DNA of 64,000 nt from Cellulomonas hominis (GTDB lineage Bacteria > Actinomycetota > Actinomycetes > Actinomycetales > Cellulomonadaceae): contig NZ_CABEGA010000029.1 of the NCBI RefSeq assembly GCF_901521055.1, positions 124,001 to 188,000 on the forward strand. Reading direction: 5' to 3'. Made by a program: the position numbers and the translations under genes. Shown here piece by piece: positions 26,848 to 35,410 of this stretch (position 1 is its first letter; each line of letters opens with the position of its first letter). The notes below the pieces were generated by a model that had not been told where the DNA came from, did not search any database, and saw nothing but the letters and a program-made list of their open reading frames with translations.

Positions 26848-28155
26848 TCAGCCGGCGACCGTGGCGCGAGCCTGCGCCCAGCGGGCGTTCAGGTCGTCGA
26901 AGAACGACGCCTTGTCACCCGACGCCGCGCCACGGGCGACGTCGACGAGCTGCCGCCGGTACTGGTCGCCGAACAGGTCGATCTCCGCCGCCTGGTAGAT
27001 GTCGGAGTCGAGCGACTCCTCCCCCTCCGGCGCCGGGGCGATCTCCACCTGCTCCACACCGACGGCCTCGAAGTCGGTGAGCGTCGCGGGAGCGTCCGCG
27101 CCGACGAGCGGGGAGATGCCGCCCTGGTCCTCGGCGAACGTCGACTCGTCGAGGAACCAGTCGACCCAGGCCCGCGCCGCCTCCTTGTTGCCGGAGTGCT
27201 TGGAGATGCCGATCTTGTAGTCGCCGCCGACCGTGCTCCGGAACGTGCCGTCCGTCTGCCACGGCATCGGCCAGAACCCGATGTCGTCCGGGGACCCGCC
27301 CACCGCCTCGGCCGCGGCCTGCATCTGCGGGACCGCCCACGAGCCGAGCACCATCGTCGCGATCTCCCCGGAGCCGAGCAGGTTCTTCGACTCCTCCCAG
27401 TTCGTCGTCGTCGGGTCCTCCTCGGTCAGACCCTCCGCGACCACGTCGAAGAGCAGCCCGTCGATCGCGTACTGCTCCTTCCCCTCGCTCCAGGGCGCGT
27501 CGTCGGCGTCCCGCTCCTGGATGGCCGTGGGGCCGGCCACCGAGCCCTGGTTGCTCTGCCACTGCGACAGTGGCCACCCGTCGGCGTAGTTCGTGTAGTA
27601 GGGCACCGCGTCCGTCTTCTCGTCGATCGCCCGCAGCGCGTCGAGGAACTCCTCCTCCGTCGCCGGCGGCTCCGTGATCCCGGCCTCGGCCCACACCTTC
27701 GTGTTGAGCGCGTAGCCCATCGCGGTGCCGAATGTCGCGATCCCGTACACCTGGCCGTCGTACGACTGCTCGGGCAGGAACCGGTAGGTCCCCTCCAGCT
27801 CGGCGGTGGTGCCCAGCGGCTCGAAGAACTGCGGGAGCTGGTCCTTGGTCACCGTGTTGGGGATCAGCAGGACGTCGCCGTAGTCCTGCGAGCTCAGCCG
27901 GATCGACACGTCGCCCTCGTAGTCGGTCAGGGCCTCGAACTCGACGTCCACGTCGGGGTAGGTCTCCTGGAACTGGGCGACGTAGTCCTGCAGCGTCGTG
28001 TCGACGATGTCGGTGCGGTTCGTGAGCACGGTGATCTCCCCGGAGACCCCGCCCTCACCGCCCGACCCGTTCCCGTCGTCCCCGCCCGAGCAGGCCGTCG
28101 TCAGTGCCAGCGTCGTCAGGGCCACCATCGCGGTGACCGCGTGCTTCCTCGCCAT
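26848..28155 (-). CDS. Sugar ABC transporter substrate-binding lipoprotein (predicted manno-oligosaccharide)
   Basis: This SBP_bac_1-type receptor of 435 residues has a signal peptide ending in lipobox LTTAC, then a Gly/Asp-rich linker and an alpha/beta periplasmic-binding fold (ITVLTNRTDI, DVDVEFEALTDYEGDV). It is the first structural gene after lacI. The ATG at 28155 follows GGGAAG at good spacing; an ATG at 28167 in frame is the alternative. Specificity for beta-manno-oligosaccharides is inferred from the coupled GH2 and GH113 genes. Confidence 0.85.
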   Translation of the reverse strand: MARKHAVTAMVALTTLALTTACSGGDDGNGSGGEGGVSGEITVLTNRTDIVDTTLQDYVAQFQETYPDVDVEFEALTDYEGDVSIRLSSQDYGDVLLIPNTVTKDQLPQFFEPLGTTAELEGTYRFLPEQSYDGQVYGIATFGTAMGYALNTKVWAEAGITEPPATEEEFLDALRAIDEKTDAVPYYTNYADGWPLSQWQSNQGSVAGPTAIQERDADDAPWSEGKEQYAIDGLLFDVVAEGLTEEDPTTTNWEESKNLLGSGEIATMVLGSWAVPQMQAAAEAVGGSPDDIGFWPMPWQTDGTFRSTVGGDYKIGISKHSGNKEAARAWVDWFLDESTFAEDQGGISPLVGADAPATLTDFEAVGVEQVEIAPAPEGEESLDSDIYQAAEIDLFGDQYRRQLVDVARGAASGDKASFFDDLNARWAQARATVAG

Positions 28156-28236
28156 CGTGCTTCCCATCTCGCTGTCGTCATTGACGCGCGCCGGGAGCGG
28201 CGGGACCGTCGGTCCCCGCCCGGAGCAACGAGACCG

Positions 28237-28265
28237 AGTGAAGCGGTTAAGTTGTGTTAAGTCAA
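28237..28265 (-). promoter_or_regulatory. Predicted promoter and LacI-type operator for the mannan operon
   Basis: On the minus strand TTGACT (28265-28260) and TTCACT (28242-28237) are separated by 17 bases, giving a -35/-10 pair about 80 bp before the binding-protein start. AAGCGGTT at 28241-28248 is a near-palindrome with central CG, as bound by LacI-family proteins. The surrounding TTAAG/CTTAA elements are unusually AT-rich for this DNA. Confidence 0.5.
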
Positions 28266-28293
28266 CGCCCTCCGTCGACCGGGTCCGGCGTCC

Positions 28294-29310
28294 TCAGCCC
28301 GCGACGCGTGCCGTCGTGCCGCGCGGCCGCAGCAGCGGCGTCGAGTCGAGGAAGCTGCCCGCCGGGGCGCCGTCCATCCGCTCGAACAGGCGGCGCGCCA
28401 CGTGCGCGCCGTACCGGGTCACGTCGTGACTGAGGGCCGACAGCCGCGGGTACGTCGCCTCGCACAGCGGCGAGTCGTCCCAGGCGATCAGCGAGACGTC
28501 GTCCGGGACCCGCAGCCCCACCTCGTGCGCGACGCCGAGGCCCGCGACGGCCATGACGTCGTTGTCGTAGATCAGCGCCGTGGGCCGCCGGTCCCCGGTC
28601 AGCAGCGCGCGGGTCACGCCCGCGCCCTGAACCGCCGTGTAGTCGGTGCGGGCGATCACGCCGTCGACCCCGAGAAGCGCGGTCTCAGCCACGAACGCGT
28701 CGTCGCGGATGTGCGTGTGCCCGAACGTCTCCACGCCGCCGACCCGGGCGATCCTGCGGTGCCCCATCGCGTGCAGGTACCGCACGGACTCCCGCATCGC
28801 CGACGCGTCGTCCGTCCAGACGGTGGTGAGGCCGGCGGCGAGCGACGGGTCCCCGACGACCACCGCAGGCAGGGCGCCCGGCGCACCCAGCAGAGCCACG
28901 CGGGGGTCGTCGACGCGCGGGTCCACCATGACGACGCCGTCGACCCGCCGCGCGGCCTGCCACGCGCGGTACGTCTCGAGCTCGGTCCCGACGTCGGGGA
29001 CCACCTGGAGCAGCAGCGCGTGCGAACGCTTGGTCAGCTCCGTCTCGATGCCCGCGAGGAACTGCATGTAGAACGACTCGACCCCCAGCGTCCGCGGGTC
29101 GCGGGCCAGCACGAAGCCGATCGTCTCCGTGCGCGCTCCGGACAGCGACCGCGCGGCGGAGCTCGGCGCCCACCCCAGCTCGGTCGCGATCCGCAGCACC
29201 CGCGCCCGGGTCTCGTCGGACACGCCGGGCCGGTTGTTCAGCGCGTACGACACCGCACCCGTCGACACACCGGCCTGCCGCGCGATGTCCGCGATCGTGA
29301 TCCGCGCCAC
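28294..29310 (-). CDS. LacI-family transcriptional regulator of the mannan operon
   Basis: This 338-residue repressor has the LacI helix-turn-helix at its N-terminus (ITIADIARQAGVSTGAVSYALN) and a sugar-binding C-terminal domain (IGFVLARDPRTLG, DGVVMVDPRVDD, AWDDSPLC). The GTG at 29310 has AGGAGG 6-8 bases upstream and starts directly at the HTH. It lies immediately upstream of the binding-protein gene, same strand, with a predicted LacI-type operator between them. It probably responds to mannose or manno-oligosaccharide. Confidence 0.9.
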   Translation of the reverse strand: MARITIADIARQAGVSTGAVSYALNNRPGVSDETRARVLRIATELGWAPSSAARSLSGARTETIGFVLARDPRTLGVESFYMQFLAGIETELTKRSHALLLQVVPDVGTELETYRAWQAARRVDGVVMVDPRVDDPRVALLGAPGALPAVVVGDPSLAAGLTTVWTDDASAMRESVRYLHAMGHRRIARVGGVETFGHTHIRDDAFVAETALLGVDGVIARTDYTAVQGAGVTRALLTGDRRPTALIYDNDVMAVAGLGVAHEVGLRVPDDVSLIAWDDSPLCEATYPRLSALSHDVTRYGAHVARRLFERMDGAPAGSFLDSTPLLRPRGTTARVAG

Positions 29311-29411
29311 CGCTCCTCCTCCGTGCCGGGGCCCGCGCCGGGGCGCGACGACCCTACCGCCGGCGCCGCGTCCGCCGCGCACCCGCGTGTGGGCGCTGCC
29401 AGAGTGCAGCC

Positions 29412-29900
29412 ATGACCACCACCGCCCGCACCAGCGCGGGCCTGCTGCTGCACCGCCCCGCGCCGGCGGGCGTCGAGGTCCTGCTCGGCCACATGGGCGG
29501 CCCGTTCTGGGCCCGCAAGCAGCAGGGTGCGTGGACCGTGCCGAAGGGCGAGCCGCTCGACGGGGAGGACCCGCACGACACGGCGCTGCGCGAGTTCGCG
29601 GAGGAGGTCGGCGTGCCCGCACCGCCCGGCGACGAGGTGGACCTCGGGGAGGTCCGGCAGCGCGCCGGCAAGGTCGTGCGGGTGTGGGCGCGGGCGGCGG
29701 ACCTGGACCTGGACGGGCTCGCGTCCGCGCGGGGGCCGGTCAGCGAGGTGACCGTCGACTGGCCGCCCCGCAGCGGGCGGACGGTCACCTTCCCGGAGCT
29801 GGACGAGCTGCGGTGGCTGCCCGTCGAGGACGCCCGGCCGCTGGTGGTCGCGGCGCAGGCGGCGTTCCTGGACCGGCTGCTCGACCACCTCGCGGGCTGA
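29412..29900 (+). CDS. Nudix hydrolase
   Basis: This 162-residue enzyme contains a complete Nudix box: G-x5-E-x7-REFAEEVGV (GEPLDGEDPHDTALREFAEE). An N-terminal strand SAGLLLHR and the segment GAWTVPKGE precede the box. Nudix proteins hydrolyse nucleoside diphosphates linked to other moieties. Relatives of this length with FWARKQQGAWTVPKGE are often annotated as phosphohistidine-free NTP pyrophosphohydrolases without a proven substrate. It is divergent from lacI and convergent with the amidase gene, and apparently transcribed alone. Confidence 0.85.
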   Translation: MTTTARTSAGLLLHRPAPAGVEVLLGHMGGPFWARKQQGAWTVPKGEPLDGEDPHDTALREFAEEVGVPAPPGDEVDLGEVRQRAGKVVRVWARAADLDLDGLASARGPVSEVTVDWPPRSGRTVTFPELDELRWLPVEDARPLVVAAQAAFLDRLLDHLAG

Positions 29901-29912
29901 GCAGGCCCCTCG

Positions 29913-31391
29913 TCACCACACCGGCGGCCGCCGGTCCGGCCACCGCAGCCGGTCCTCCAGCTGCGCCGCGAGCGCCAGCAGCGTGTGCTCCCCGCCGGGG
30001 CGCCCGACGAGCTGCACGCCCATGGGCAGCCCGGCGGGCGCGGCGGCGTCCGGGGTCGTCCAGGTGACGGGCACGGTGATCGCGGGCAGCCCGGCGACGT
30101 TGATCATCGACGTGTACGGCGTGTACCGGCACTGCTGCTCGAAGTTCCGCTCGGGGTCCTGCGCGTCGTACCAGCCGATCGGCCGGGGGGTCATCGCCAT
30201 CGCCGGCAGCAGCACCGCGTCGTGCTCGTCGACCCGCGCCACGAGGGTCCGCTCGAACCGGGCGAGGGCCGCGAGCGCCTCGGCCAGCGCGCGGGCCGGG
30301 ACGGCGCGGCCGCTCTCGACCAGCCAGCGCGTCAGCGGTTCGAGCAGCGCGAGCCGTTCCGGGTCGTCGACCGGCACGGCGGCGGCGCCGGCCATCCACA
30401 GCGTCCGGAACGCGGGCGCGTAGGCGGGGTCGGGCTCCCACTCCGGCGGCTCCGTCAGGTCGTGCCCGAGCGCGGCCAGCGTGGCCGCCGCGGTGTCGAA
30501 CGCCGCCCGCGCCTCGGGGTCGAGGGCGATGTCGTAGGTCGCCGACCACGCGCTGAAGGTGCTGACCCCGATCCGGAAGGTCGTGCGCCCGTCGGGGGTC
30601 GACCCGCGGCGCGCGGCGTCCAGGTACGAGCCCGGCGCCCCGGCGAGGGTCCGCAGCGTGCGGGGGTGCGGCACCGAGCCGTCGGCGCGGCGCGGGAGCA
30701 TCCCCTCCAGCAGCAGCGCCGCGTCCGCCGTGGTCCGGGCGAGGGGTCCGTGCACGACGAGCCCGCCGAGGGACTCCACCCCGCCGCCGGCCGGCAGCAG
30801 CCCGCGGGTCGGCTTCAGCCCGACGAGCCCGCACGCCGCCGCGGGGATCCGGATCGACCCGCCGCCGTCCGACCCGGGCGCGACCGGCAGCATCCCGGCC
30901 GCGACCGCTGCTGCCGCGCCCCCGCTGGACCCCCCGGCCCCGCGCGTGAGGTCCCACGGGTTGCGCGCGGGCGGGCCGGCGAGCGGCTCGGTGTGCGACG
31001 GGAAGCCCAGCTCCGGCGCGGCCGTCTTGCCCAGCGACACGCTCCCGGCCGCGTCGAGCACCTGCACGACGTCGCTGCTGACCTCGGGGACGTACCGGTG
31101 CGGCCCGGCGAACGCGCGCGAGCCGAAGCCCGTGGGGACACCGGCGCGGTCGCCGAGGTCCTTGTCGCCGGTCGGCAGCCCCCACAGCACCGCGCCGGCG
31201 TCGGGTCCCCGGTGCCCCAGGTCCGCGGCCCGCCGCCGCGCCGCGTCCGCCGTCACCGTGCTGAACGCCCCGAGCGCCGGGTTCAGCCGCTCGACGCGCG
31301 CGAGGTAGTGGTCGACGACGTCCTCGGGGTCGAGCGACCCGGCACGCAGGCCGTCCCGCAGGTCCAGGGCGGTCCGGTCGTGCAGCGTCAT
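29913..31391 (-). CDS. Amidase-signature-family hydrolase
   Basis: This 492-residue enzyme has the amidase-signature Ser-cisSer-Lys triad: lysine in PTGDKDL, cis-serine in GAGGSSGGAAAAVAAG, and nucleophile serine in SDGGGSIRIPA. It should hydrolyse a carboxamide or aryl-acylamide in the cytoplasm. The lack of neighbouring gatB/gatC argues against the tRNA amidotransferase GatA. The ATG at 31391 is supported by homology starting within about 10 residues. It is divergent from the M23-like gene. Confidence 0.85.
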   Translation of the reverse strand: MTLHDRTALDLRDGLRAGSLDPEDVVDHYLARVERLNPALGAFSTVTADAARRRAADLGHRGPDAGAVLWGLPTGDKDLGDRAGVPTGFGSRAFAGPHRYVPEVSSDVVQVLDAAGSVSLGKTAAPELGFPSHTEPLAGPPARNPWDLTRGAGGSSGGAAAAVAAGMLPVAPGSDGGGSIRIPAAACGLVGLKPTRGLLPAGGGVESLGGLVVHGPLARTTADAALLLEGMLPRRADGSVPHPRTLRTLAGAPGSYLDAARRGSTPDGRTTFRIGVSTFSAWSATYDIALDPEARAAFDTAAATLAALGHDLTEPPEWEPDPAYAPAFRTLWMAGAAAVPVDDPERLALLEPLTRWLVESGRAVPARALAEALAALARFERTLVARVDEHDAVLLPAMAMTPRPIGWYDAQDPERNFEQQCRYTPYTSMINVAGLPAITVPVTWTTPDAAAPAGLPMGVQLVGRPGGEHTLLALAAQLEDRLRWPDRRPPVW

Positions 31392-31479
31392 CCGGTCAGC
31401 GTAGGTCGCGCGCCGCGGCCGCCGGGCCGGTGCGCTGCTCTACGGTGGGCGCGTCGACCCCCGACCCGGGAGGGCACCG

Positions 31480-32160
31480 ATGCCCGAGACCGCCACCGTC
31501 ACCCTGTCCCTGCCGTTCACCGGCCGCTGGGCGGTGCAGAACAGCCCCGCGCGCCGCGTGCCCAGCCACGGGACCGACCTGTACGGCATGCAGTACGCCA
31601 TCGACTTCGTGGGCGTGGACGACCGGCGGCGCACCGCGCGCCGCAACGACTGGCGCACCGCGATCGCCACGGAGCCGCCCGAGCGGTTCGTCGCGTTCGG
31701 CAGGCCGCTGCTGGCACCGGCGGACGGGGTCGTGGTGGCGGCGGTCGACGGGGAGCCCGACCACCACGCCCGCCGGTCGCCGATCACGCTGGCCTCCTAC
31801 GCGATGGGCCAGGCCTCCCGCGTGCGGCACGGCCTGCGGGCGGTCGCGGGGAACCACGTGGTGCTCGAGCTCGCGGACGGCGGCGGTTTCGTCGCGCTGG
31901 TGCACCTGCGGTCCGGGTCGGTCGCCGTGGAGCCGGGTCAGCCCGTGACGACGGGTCAGCCGCTCGGCGCCTGCGGGAACTCCGGCAACTCCACCCAGCC
32001 GCACGTGCACCTGCAGGTCACGGACAGCGCGGACTTCGCCACCGCGCGCGGCGTGCCCGTCGCGTTCCGGTCGTTCCGGGAGTGGCCCCGGGGCGGCGGC
32101 GCGCAGGACCGCGCGGTCGGCGTCCCGGACGAGGGCGCGGTGGTCGAGCCGCTCGGTTGA
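31480..32160 (+). CDS. M23/LytM-like metallopeptidase-domain protein without signal peptide
   Basis: This 226-residue protein contains a LytM/M23 fold. The first metal ligands are in SHGTDLYGMQYAIDF, the covering loop is PADGVVVAAVDG, and the HxH motif lies in QPHVHLQV after GNSGNST. M23 enzymes usually cut peptidoglycan cross-bridges, but no signal peptide or membrane anchor is present here, so the location and role are uncertain. The HxxxD ligand set appears as HxxD, a variant seen in one M23 subfamily. The last 11 codons overlap the first copy of a 31-bp direct repeat. Confidence 0.75.
   Translation: MPETATVTLSLPFTGRWAVQNSPARRVPSHGTDLYGMQYAIDFVGVDDRRRTARRNDWRTAIATEPPERFVAFGRPLLAPADGVVVAAVDGEPDHHARRSPITLASYAMGQASRVRHGLRAVAGNHVVLELADGGGFVALVHLRSGSVAVEPGQPVTTGQPLGACGNSGNSTQPHVHLQVTDSADFATARGVPVAFRSFREWPRGGGAQDRAVGVPDEGAVVEPLG
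32118..32148 (+). repeat. 31-bp direct repeat, copy 1
   Basis: This stretch is identical to 33935-33965. It lies in the 3' end of the M23-like gene. The two copies bracket the lipoprotein and LLM oxidoreductase genes. Confidence 0.85.
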
Positions 32161-32249
32161 GCGCGCCCACGGGCCGGCGGGCCCACCTGGCGTCATCACG
32201 GACCGCTTCTCGCCACGAGGAACGACGTCCGCGGTGAGGGTAGGGCGGG

Positions 32250-32642
32250 CTACGGCGTCGAGCTCGGGCTCGGCGCGGGTGCCGGCATGCCCGCGTCCAG
32301 CCGGGCGTCGTCGAGCTCGGTCTGGCTGATCGTCCAGTGGTCCTCGTCGCACACGGGCGCACCGACGGTCGCCGCCTCCACCCCGTCGACGGTCGTGGCG
32401 TGCAGCGTCCACTCGGTGCAGTCGCCCTCGTGGCCGCCCAGCGAGAAGCCGAGCGTCTCCCCGGGGTCGACGGTGTACCTCGGCGGACCACTCTCGATGG
32501 TGATCGCCAGGGGCTCCTCGGTGTCGTTGGTGATCGCCATCGCGGCTCGCGGGGGGTTGCCCACCCCGCACCCGATCAACGCCAGCGACCCGAGCACTGC
32601 GACGGTAGCCGCGCGGGCGCGCGCCGCCCGGTGGGGCGTCAG
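32250..32642 (-). CDS. Small predicted lipoprotein
   Basis: About 130 residues. The N-terminus ([24 protein letters not shown]) has basic residues, a hydrophobic core and a lipobox LIGC. It is followed by a small beta-rich domain ([19 protein letters not shown] to DDEHWTIS-like acidic strands) and a Pro/Ser tail. No ATG, GTG or TTG is available before the basic region in this frame. The best start is CTG at 32642, which overlaps the TGA of an upstream leader ORF (CTGA). A non-standard start or a frameshift with that leader are the two readings. Function unknown. Confidence 0.5.
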   Translation of the reverse strand: MTPHRAARARAATVAVLGSLALIGCGVGNPPRAAMAITNDTEEPLAITIESGPPRYTVDPGETLGFSLGGHEGDCTEWTLHATTVDGVEAATVGAPVCDEDHWTISQTELDDARLDAGMPAPAPSPSSTP

Positions 32643-32713
32643 GGGGCCACGCAGCCGATGGTCACCGCGGCGGCAGCCACCCGCCACACAGCGTGCTTCC
32701 GACTCACCAGCAC
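32639..32713 (-). CDS. Putative 24-residue leader peptide upstream of the lipoprotein
   Basis: A GTG at 32713 has GGAGG spaced 5 bases upstream, the best ribosome site in this gap. The peptide begins [21 protein letters not shown] and ends three residues later. It resembles a lipoprotein signal peptide. Its stop overlaps the CTG that would begin the lipoprotein. It may be a translational-coupling leader, or the displaced 5' end of the lipoprotein gene after a frameshift. Confidence 0.4.
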   Translation of the reverse strand: MLVSRKHAVWRVAAAAVTIGCVAP

Positions 32714-32912
32714 AGCAGCCTCCACCAGCTCCCCCTCGGCTCGCTCTCGCGAGCGAACACTCGCAGCGCGGACCCGGGTCGCGTGGCCGAACGGTGCGCA
32801 GGTCACCCGGACGGCTCACCGGCTGCCGCCGCGCAGGAGCGCCGACGCGTCGCATGACGTCCATCTCACCGCCACCCGGAACACGACCGGCGAGCTGGCG
32901 GTTACCCCGACC

Positions 32913-33932
32913 ATGACCCTCCGCCTCTCGATCCTCGACCTCGCCCCCATCGCCCCCGGGGAGACGGCGGCAGACAGCTTCGCGGCGTCCGTCGCGCTGG
33001 CGCAGCAGGCCGAGAAGAGCGGCTACCGGCGGGTCTGGTACGCGGAGCACCACAACATGAGCTCCATCGCGTCGAGCGCCACCTCGGTGCTCATCGCCCA
33101 CGTCGCGAGCCAGACCTCGACGATCCGGCTCGGCGCCGGAGGCGTGATGCTGCCGAACCACTCGCCCCTGACCATCGCCGAGCAGTTCGGCACCCTCGAG
33201 GCCCTGCACCCGGGGCGGATCGACCTCGGCCTCGGCCGCGCACCGGGCGGGGACCAGGCGACCTTCCGCGCCCTGCGGCGCGACCCTGCTGCGTCGGACC
33301 AGTTCCCCCAGGACGTCGTCGAGCTCCAGGCCTTCCTCGCCGGTCGGTCGCGCGTCCCCGGCGTGACCGCCACCCCGGGGGCCGGGTCCGACGTCCCGCT
33401 CTACATCCTGGGATCGTCGCTGTTCGGCGCGCACCTCGCAGCCGCGCTCGGGCTCCCCTACGCCTTCGCCTCCCACTTCGCACCGGCCGCGCTGCACGAC
33501 GCCGTCGCCGCCTACCGGCGCGAGTTCCAGCCGTCGCGCCAGCTCGAGCAGCCGTACGTGATCGCCGGCGTCAACGCCATCGCGTCGGCCGACCACGACG
33601 ACGCGCTCGAGCAGCACACGCAGGTCAAGCGCGCGCGCCTCCTGATGATGCTGCGGCAGAGCGGTCAGATCCCGCTGGACCACACGTTCGACGACGACGA
33701 GCTCGACCTCCTGCTCGCGTCGCCCGTGGGAGCGCAGGTGGCGAGCATGACGACCTACACGGGCGTCGGCACCGGCCCCGAGGTCGCCGCGTACGTCGAG
33801 GACTTCGCGCGGACGGCGGACGCCGACGAGGTCATCGTCGCGCACTCCTCGCTGAGGACAGCCGCGCGCATCCGGTCCGTCGAGCTGCTGGCGGCGCACG
33901 CCGGCATCGAGGCGCCCTCACCGCTGAGGTGA
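32913..33932 (+). CDS. LLM-class flavin-dependent oxidoreductase
   Basis: This 339-residue luciferase-like monooxygenase has the family marks [62 protein letters not shown] and YAFASHF. Such enzymes use reduced FMN or F420, and the substrate is not evident. The ATG at 32913 starts exactly at [12 protein letters not shown], the usual family start. The frame upstream is not conserved. It lies inside the segment bracketed by the 31-bp direct repeats, which suggests later arrival at this locus. Confidence 0.9.
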   Translation: MTLRLSILDLAPIAPGETAADSFAASVALAQQAEKSGYRRVWYAEHHNMSSIASSATSVLIAHVASQTSTIRLGAGGVMLPNHSPLTIAEQFGTLEALHPGRIDLGLGRAPGGDQATFRALRRDPAASDQFPQDVVELQAFLAGRSRVPGVTATPGAGSDVPLYILGSSLFGAHLAAALGLPYAFASHFAPAALHDAVAAYRREFQPSRQLEQPYVIAGVNAIASADHDDALEQHTQVKRARLLMMLRQSGQIPLDHTFDDDELDLLLASPVGAQVASMTTYTGVGTGPEVAAYVEDFARTADADEVIVAHSSLRTAARIRSVELLAAHAGIEAPSPLR

Positions 33933-33934
33933 CC

Positions 33935-33965
33935 CGGCGTCCCGGACGAGGGCGCGGTGGTCGAG
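33935..33965 (+). repeat. 31-bp direct repeat, copy 2
   Basis: This is identical to 32118-32148, beginning 2 bp after the stop of the LLM oxidoreductase gene. Here it is outside any gene and looks like a leftover of the M23 gene 3' end. Spacing between the copies is about 1.8 kb. Confidence 0.85.
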
Positions 33966-33982
33966 GCGCCTGACGGACCGTC

Positions 33983-35302
33983 CTACAGCCCGCGCCACCC
34001 GCCGGTCGCCCGGCCGACGCGCTCGGACAGCCCGCTCCCCACGAGCACCCCGACGGCGACCGCGACGACGGTGAGCAGCGCGTTGAGGAAGTCGCCCAGG
34101 CCCGCGGCGGCGTCCGCCCCGACGATCTCCGTGACCCCCTGCAGCCCGAGCGCGCCCGGCACCAGCAGCCAGAACGCCGGCAGGAACGTGACGGGGACGG
34201 GCGGCCCGGAGGGGCGCTGCTGGATGGCGTACGCGAGCGGCAGCACGACGGCGCCGGCCGCGCAGCTGGCGCCGAGCGGCCCGAGCACGAGACCCGCCGC
34301 GGCCTGCGCGCCGTACGCGGCGCCGAGGACGACCAGCAGCCAGGGCAGCGTGCGGGGGGCGACCGAGTACGCGACGAAGACGCCGAGGCCGAACACCAGC
34401 ACCCCGAGCCACGGCGCCCACGCCCCGAGCGGGACGTCCTGCGCCGGCGCCTGCGGGAGCCCGGCGACCTCCACGCCGAGCGCGATGCCGAACGTGAGGA
34501 GCAGCAGGCGCTCGAGGCCGAACACGAGCCGCGACGCCCCGGAGACCATCGACCCCGACGCCAGCTCGATGGTCGCCATCGTGAGCGCGGCGCCGGGCAG
34601 CAGCGTCACGAGCGACGGGATCACGATGTCGAGCGGCGCGGCGTGCAGGACGGGCTCGGCGAACGTGAAGGCGAGCCAGGTGACGACGACGGCGGTGAGC
34701 ATCGGGAGGACCACGGCGACCCCCGGGGACCGTTCCGCCCAGAGCCCGAGGAGACCGACGAGGACCCCGAGCACGACGTAGGCGGGCAGCGCCGAGGCGG
34801 TGGGGTTCAGCAGCAGCCCCAGCCCGAGGGTGAGCACGCTCGTCCCGGCGACCCGCCACCACGGCGGGAAGCGGGCCGGCGCGGTCAGCAGCTCCCGGAG
34901 CCGGGAGGCGGCGTCCGCCACCGCCACCTCGCCGTGCCGGATGTCGTCGATGAGCCGGTACAGCGCGTCGACCTGGTCGAGGCGGAGGGCAGCGCGGGCG
35001 ACGGGCGCGAAGTCCACCCGGGTCGAGTCGCCCGCGGCGATGCGGACGAACACCCCGGTCGGCAGCACGAAGAATCGGACCTGCGCCGCGGCGTAGACCC
35101 GGGCGACGTCGTCGAGGATCAGCGTGACCCGGTCGGCGGCGTCGCCCGCCCGCTGCATCGCGACCCCGAGGTGGCGCAGGAGGTCGAGGACGGCCTCCGG
35201 CGGCTGCTCGGCCACCTGCGGCAGCACGGGCGGGTCCGGCGACAGACGCCGCGCGAGGGCGACCCTGGCACGGAGGAGCCGGCGGCGTCCCGGAGCAGCC
35301 AC
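33983..35302 (-). CDS. ThrE-type threonine/serine exporter
   Basis: This 439-residue membrane protein has the ThrE layout. A cytoplasmic N-terminal domain (about 1-150, including LDLLRHLGVAMQRAGDAADRV and FVLPTGVFVRI) precedes two blocks of about five helices each (the second from about residue 280). The family exports L-threonine and L-serine by proton motive force in corynebacteria. The GTG at 35302 is used. It is divergent from a DHA2 transporter, with a 25-bp near-perfect palindrome in the gap. Confidence 0.85.
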   Translation of the reverse strand: MAAPGRRRLLRARVALARRLSPDPPVLPQVAEQPPEAVLDLLRHLGVAMQRAGDAADRVTLILDDVARVYAAAQVRFFVLPTGVFVRIAAGDSTRVDFAPVARAALRLDQVDALYRLIDDIRHGEVAVADAASRLRELLTAPARFPPWWRVAGTSVLTLGLGLLLNPTASALPAYVVLGVLVGLLGLWAERSPGVAVVLPMLTAVVVTWLAFTFAEPVLHAAPLDIVIPSLVTLLPGAALTMATIELASGSMVSGASRLVFGLERLLLLTFGIALGVEVAGLPQAPAQDVPLGAWAPWLGVLVFGLGVFVAYSVAPRTLPWLLVVLGAAYGAQAAAGLVLGPLGASCAAGAVVLPLAYAIQQRPSGPPVPVTFLPAFWLLVPGALGLQGVTEIVGADAAAGLGDFLNALLTVVAVAVGVLVGSGLSERVGRATGGWRGL

Positions 35303-35332
35303 GTCCCCAGGATGGTCGGCGCCGCGGGGGCC

Positions 35333-35357
35333 GCGATCACCCCCGCCGGGTGATCGC
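35333..35357. promoter_or_regulatory. 10-bp-arm inverted repeat between divergent transporters
   Basis: GCGATCACCC and GGGTGATCGC flank a 5-base spacer, midway in the 108-bp gap between the ThrE gene and the DHA2 gene. It is a candidate shared operator, though it could also form a hairpin in either leader. No regulator gene is next to it. Confidence 0.5.
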
Positions 35358-35410
35358 CGCCGCCGTGACCGGCTCTAGCGTCGTGACGGACGCACAGCGA
35401 GGGGCAGCCG

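Noticed and set aside
29913-31391. GatA subunit of the tRNA amidotransferase
   Set aside because: No gatB or gatC nearby; the amidase-signature triad is shared by many general amidases.
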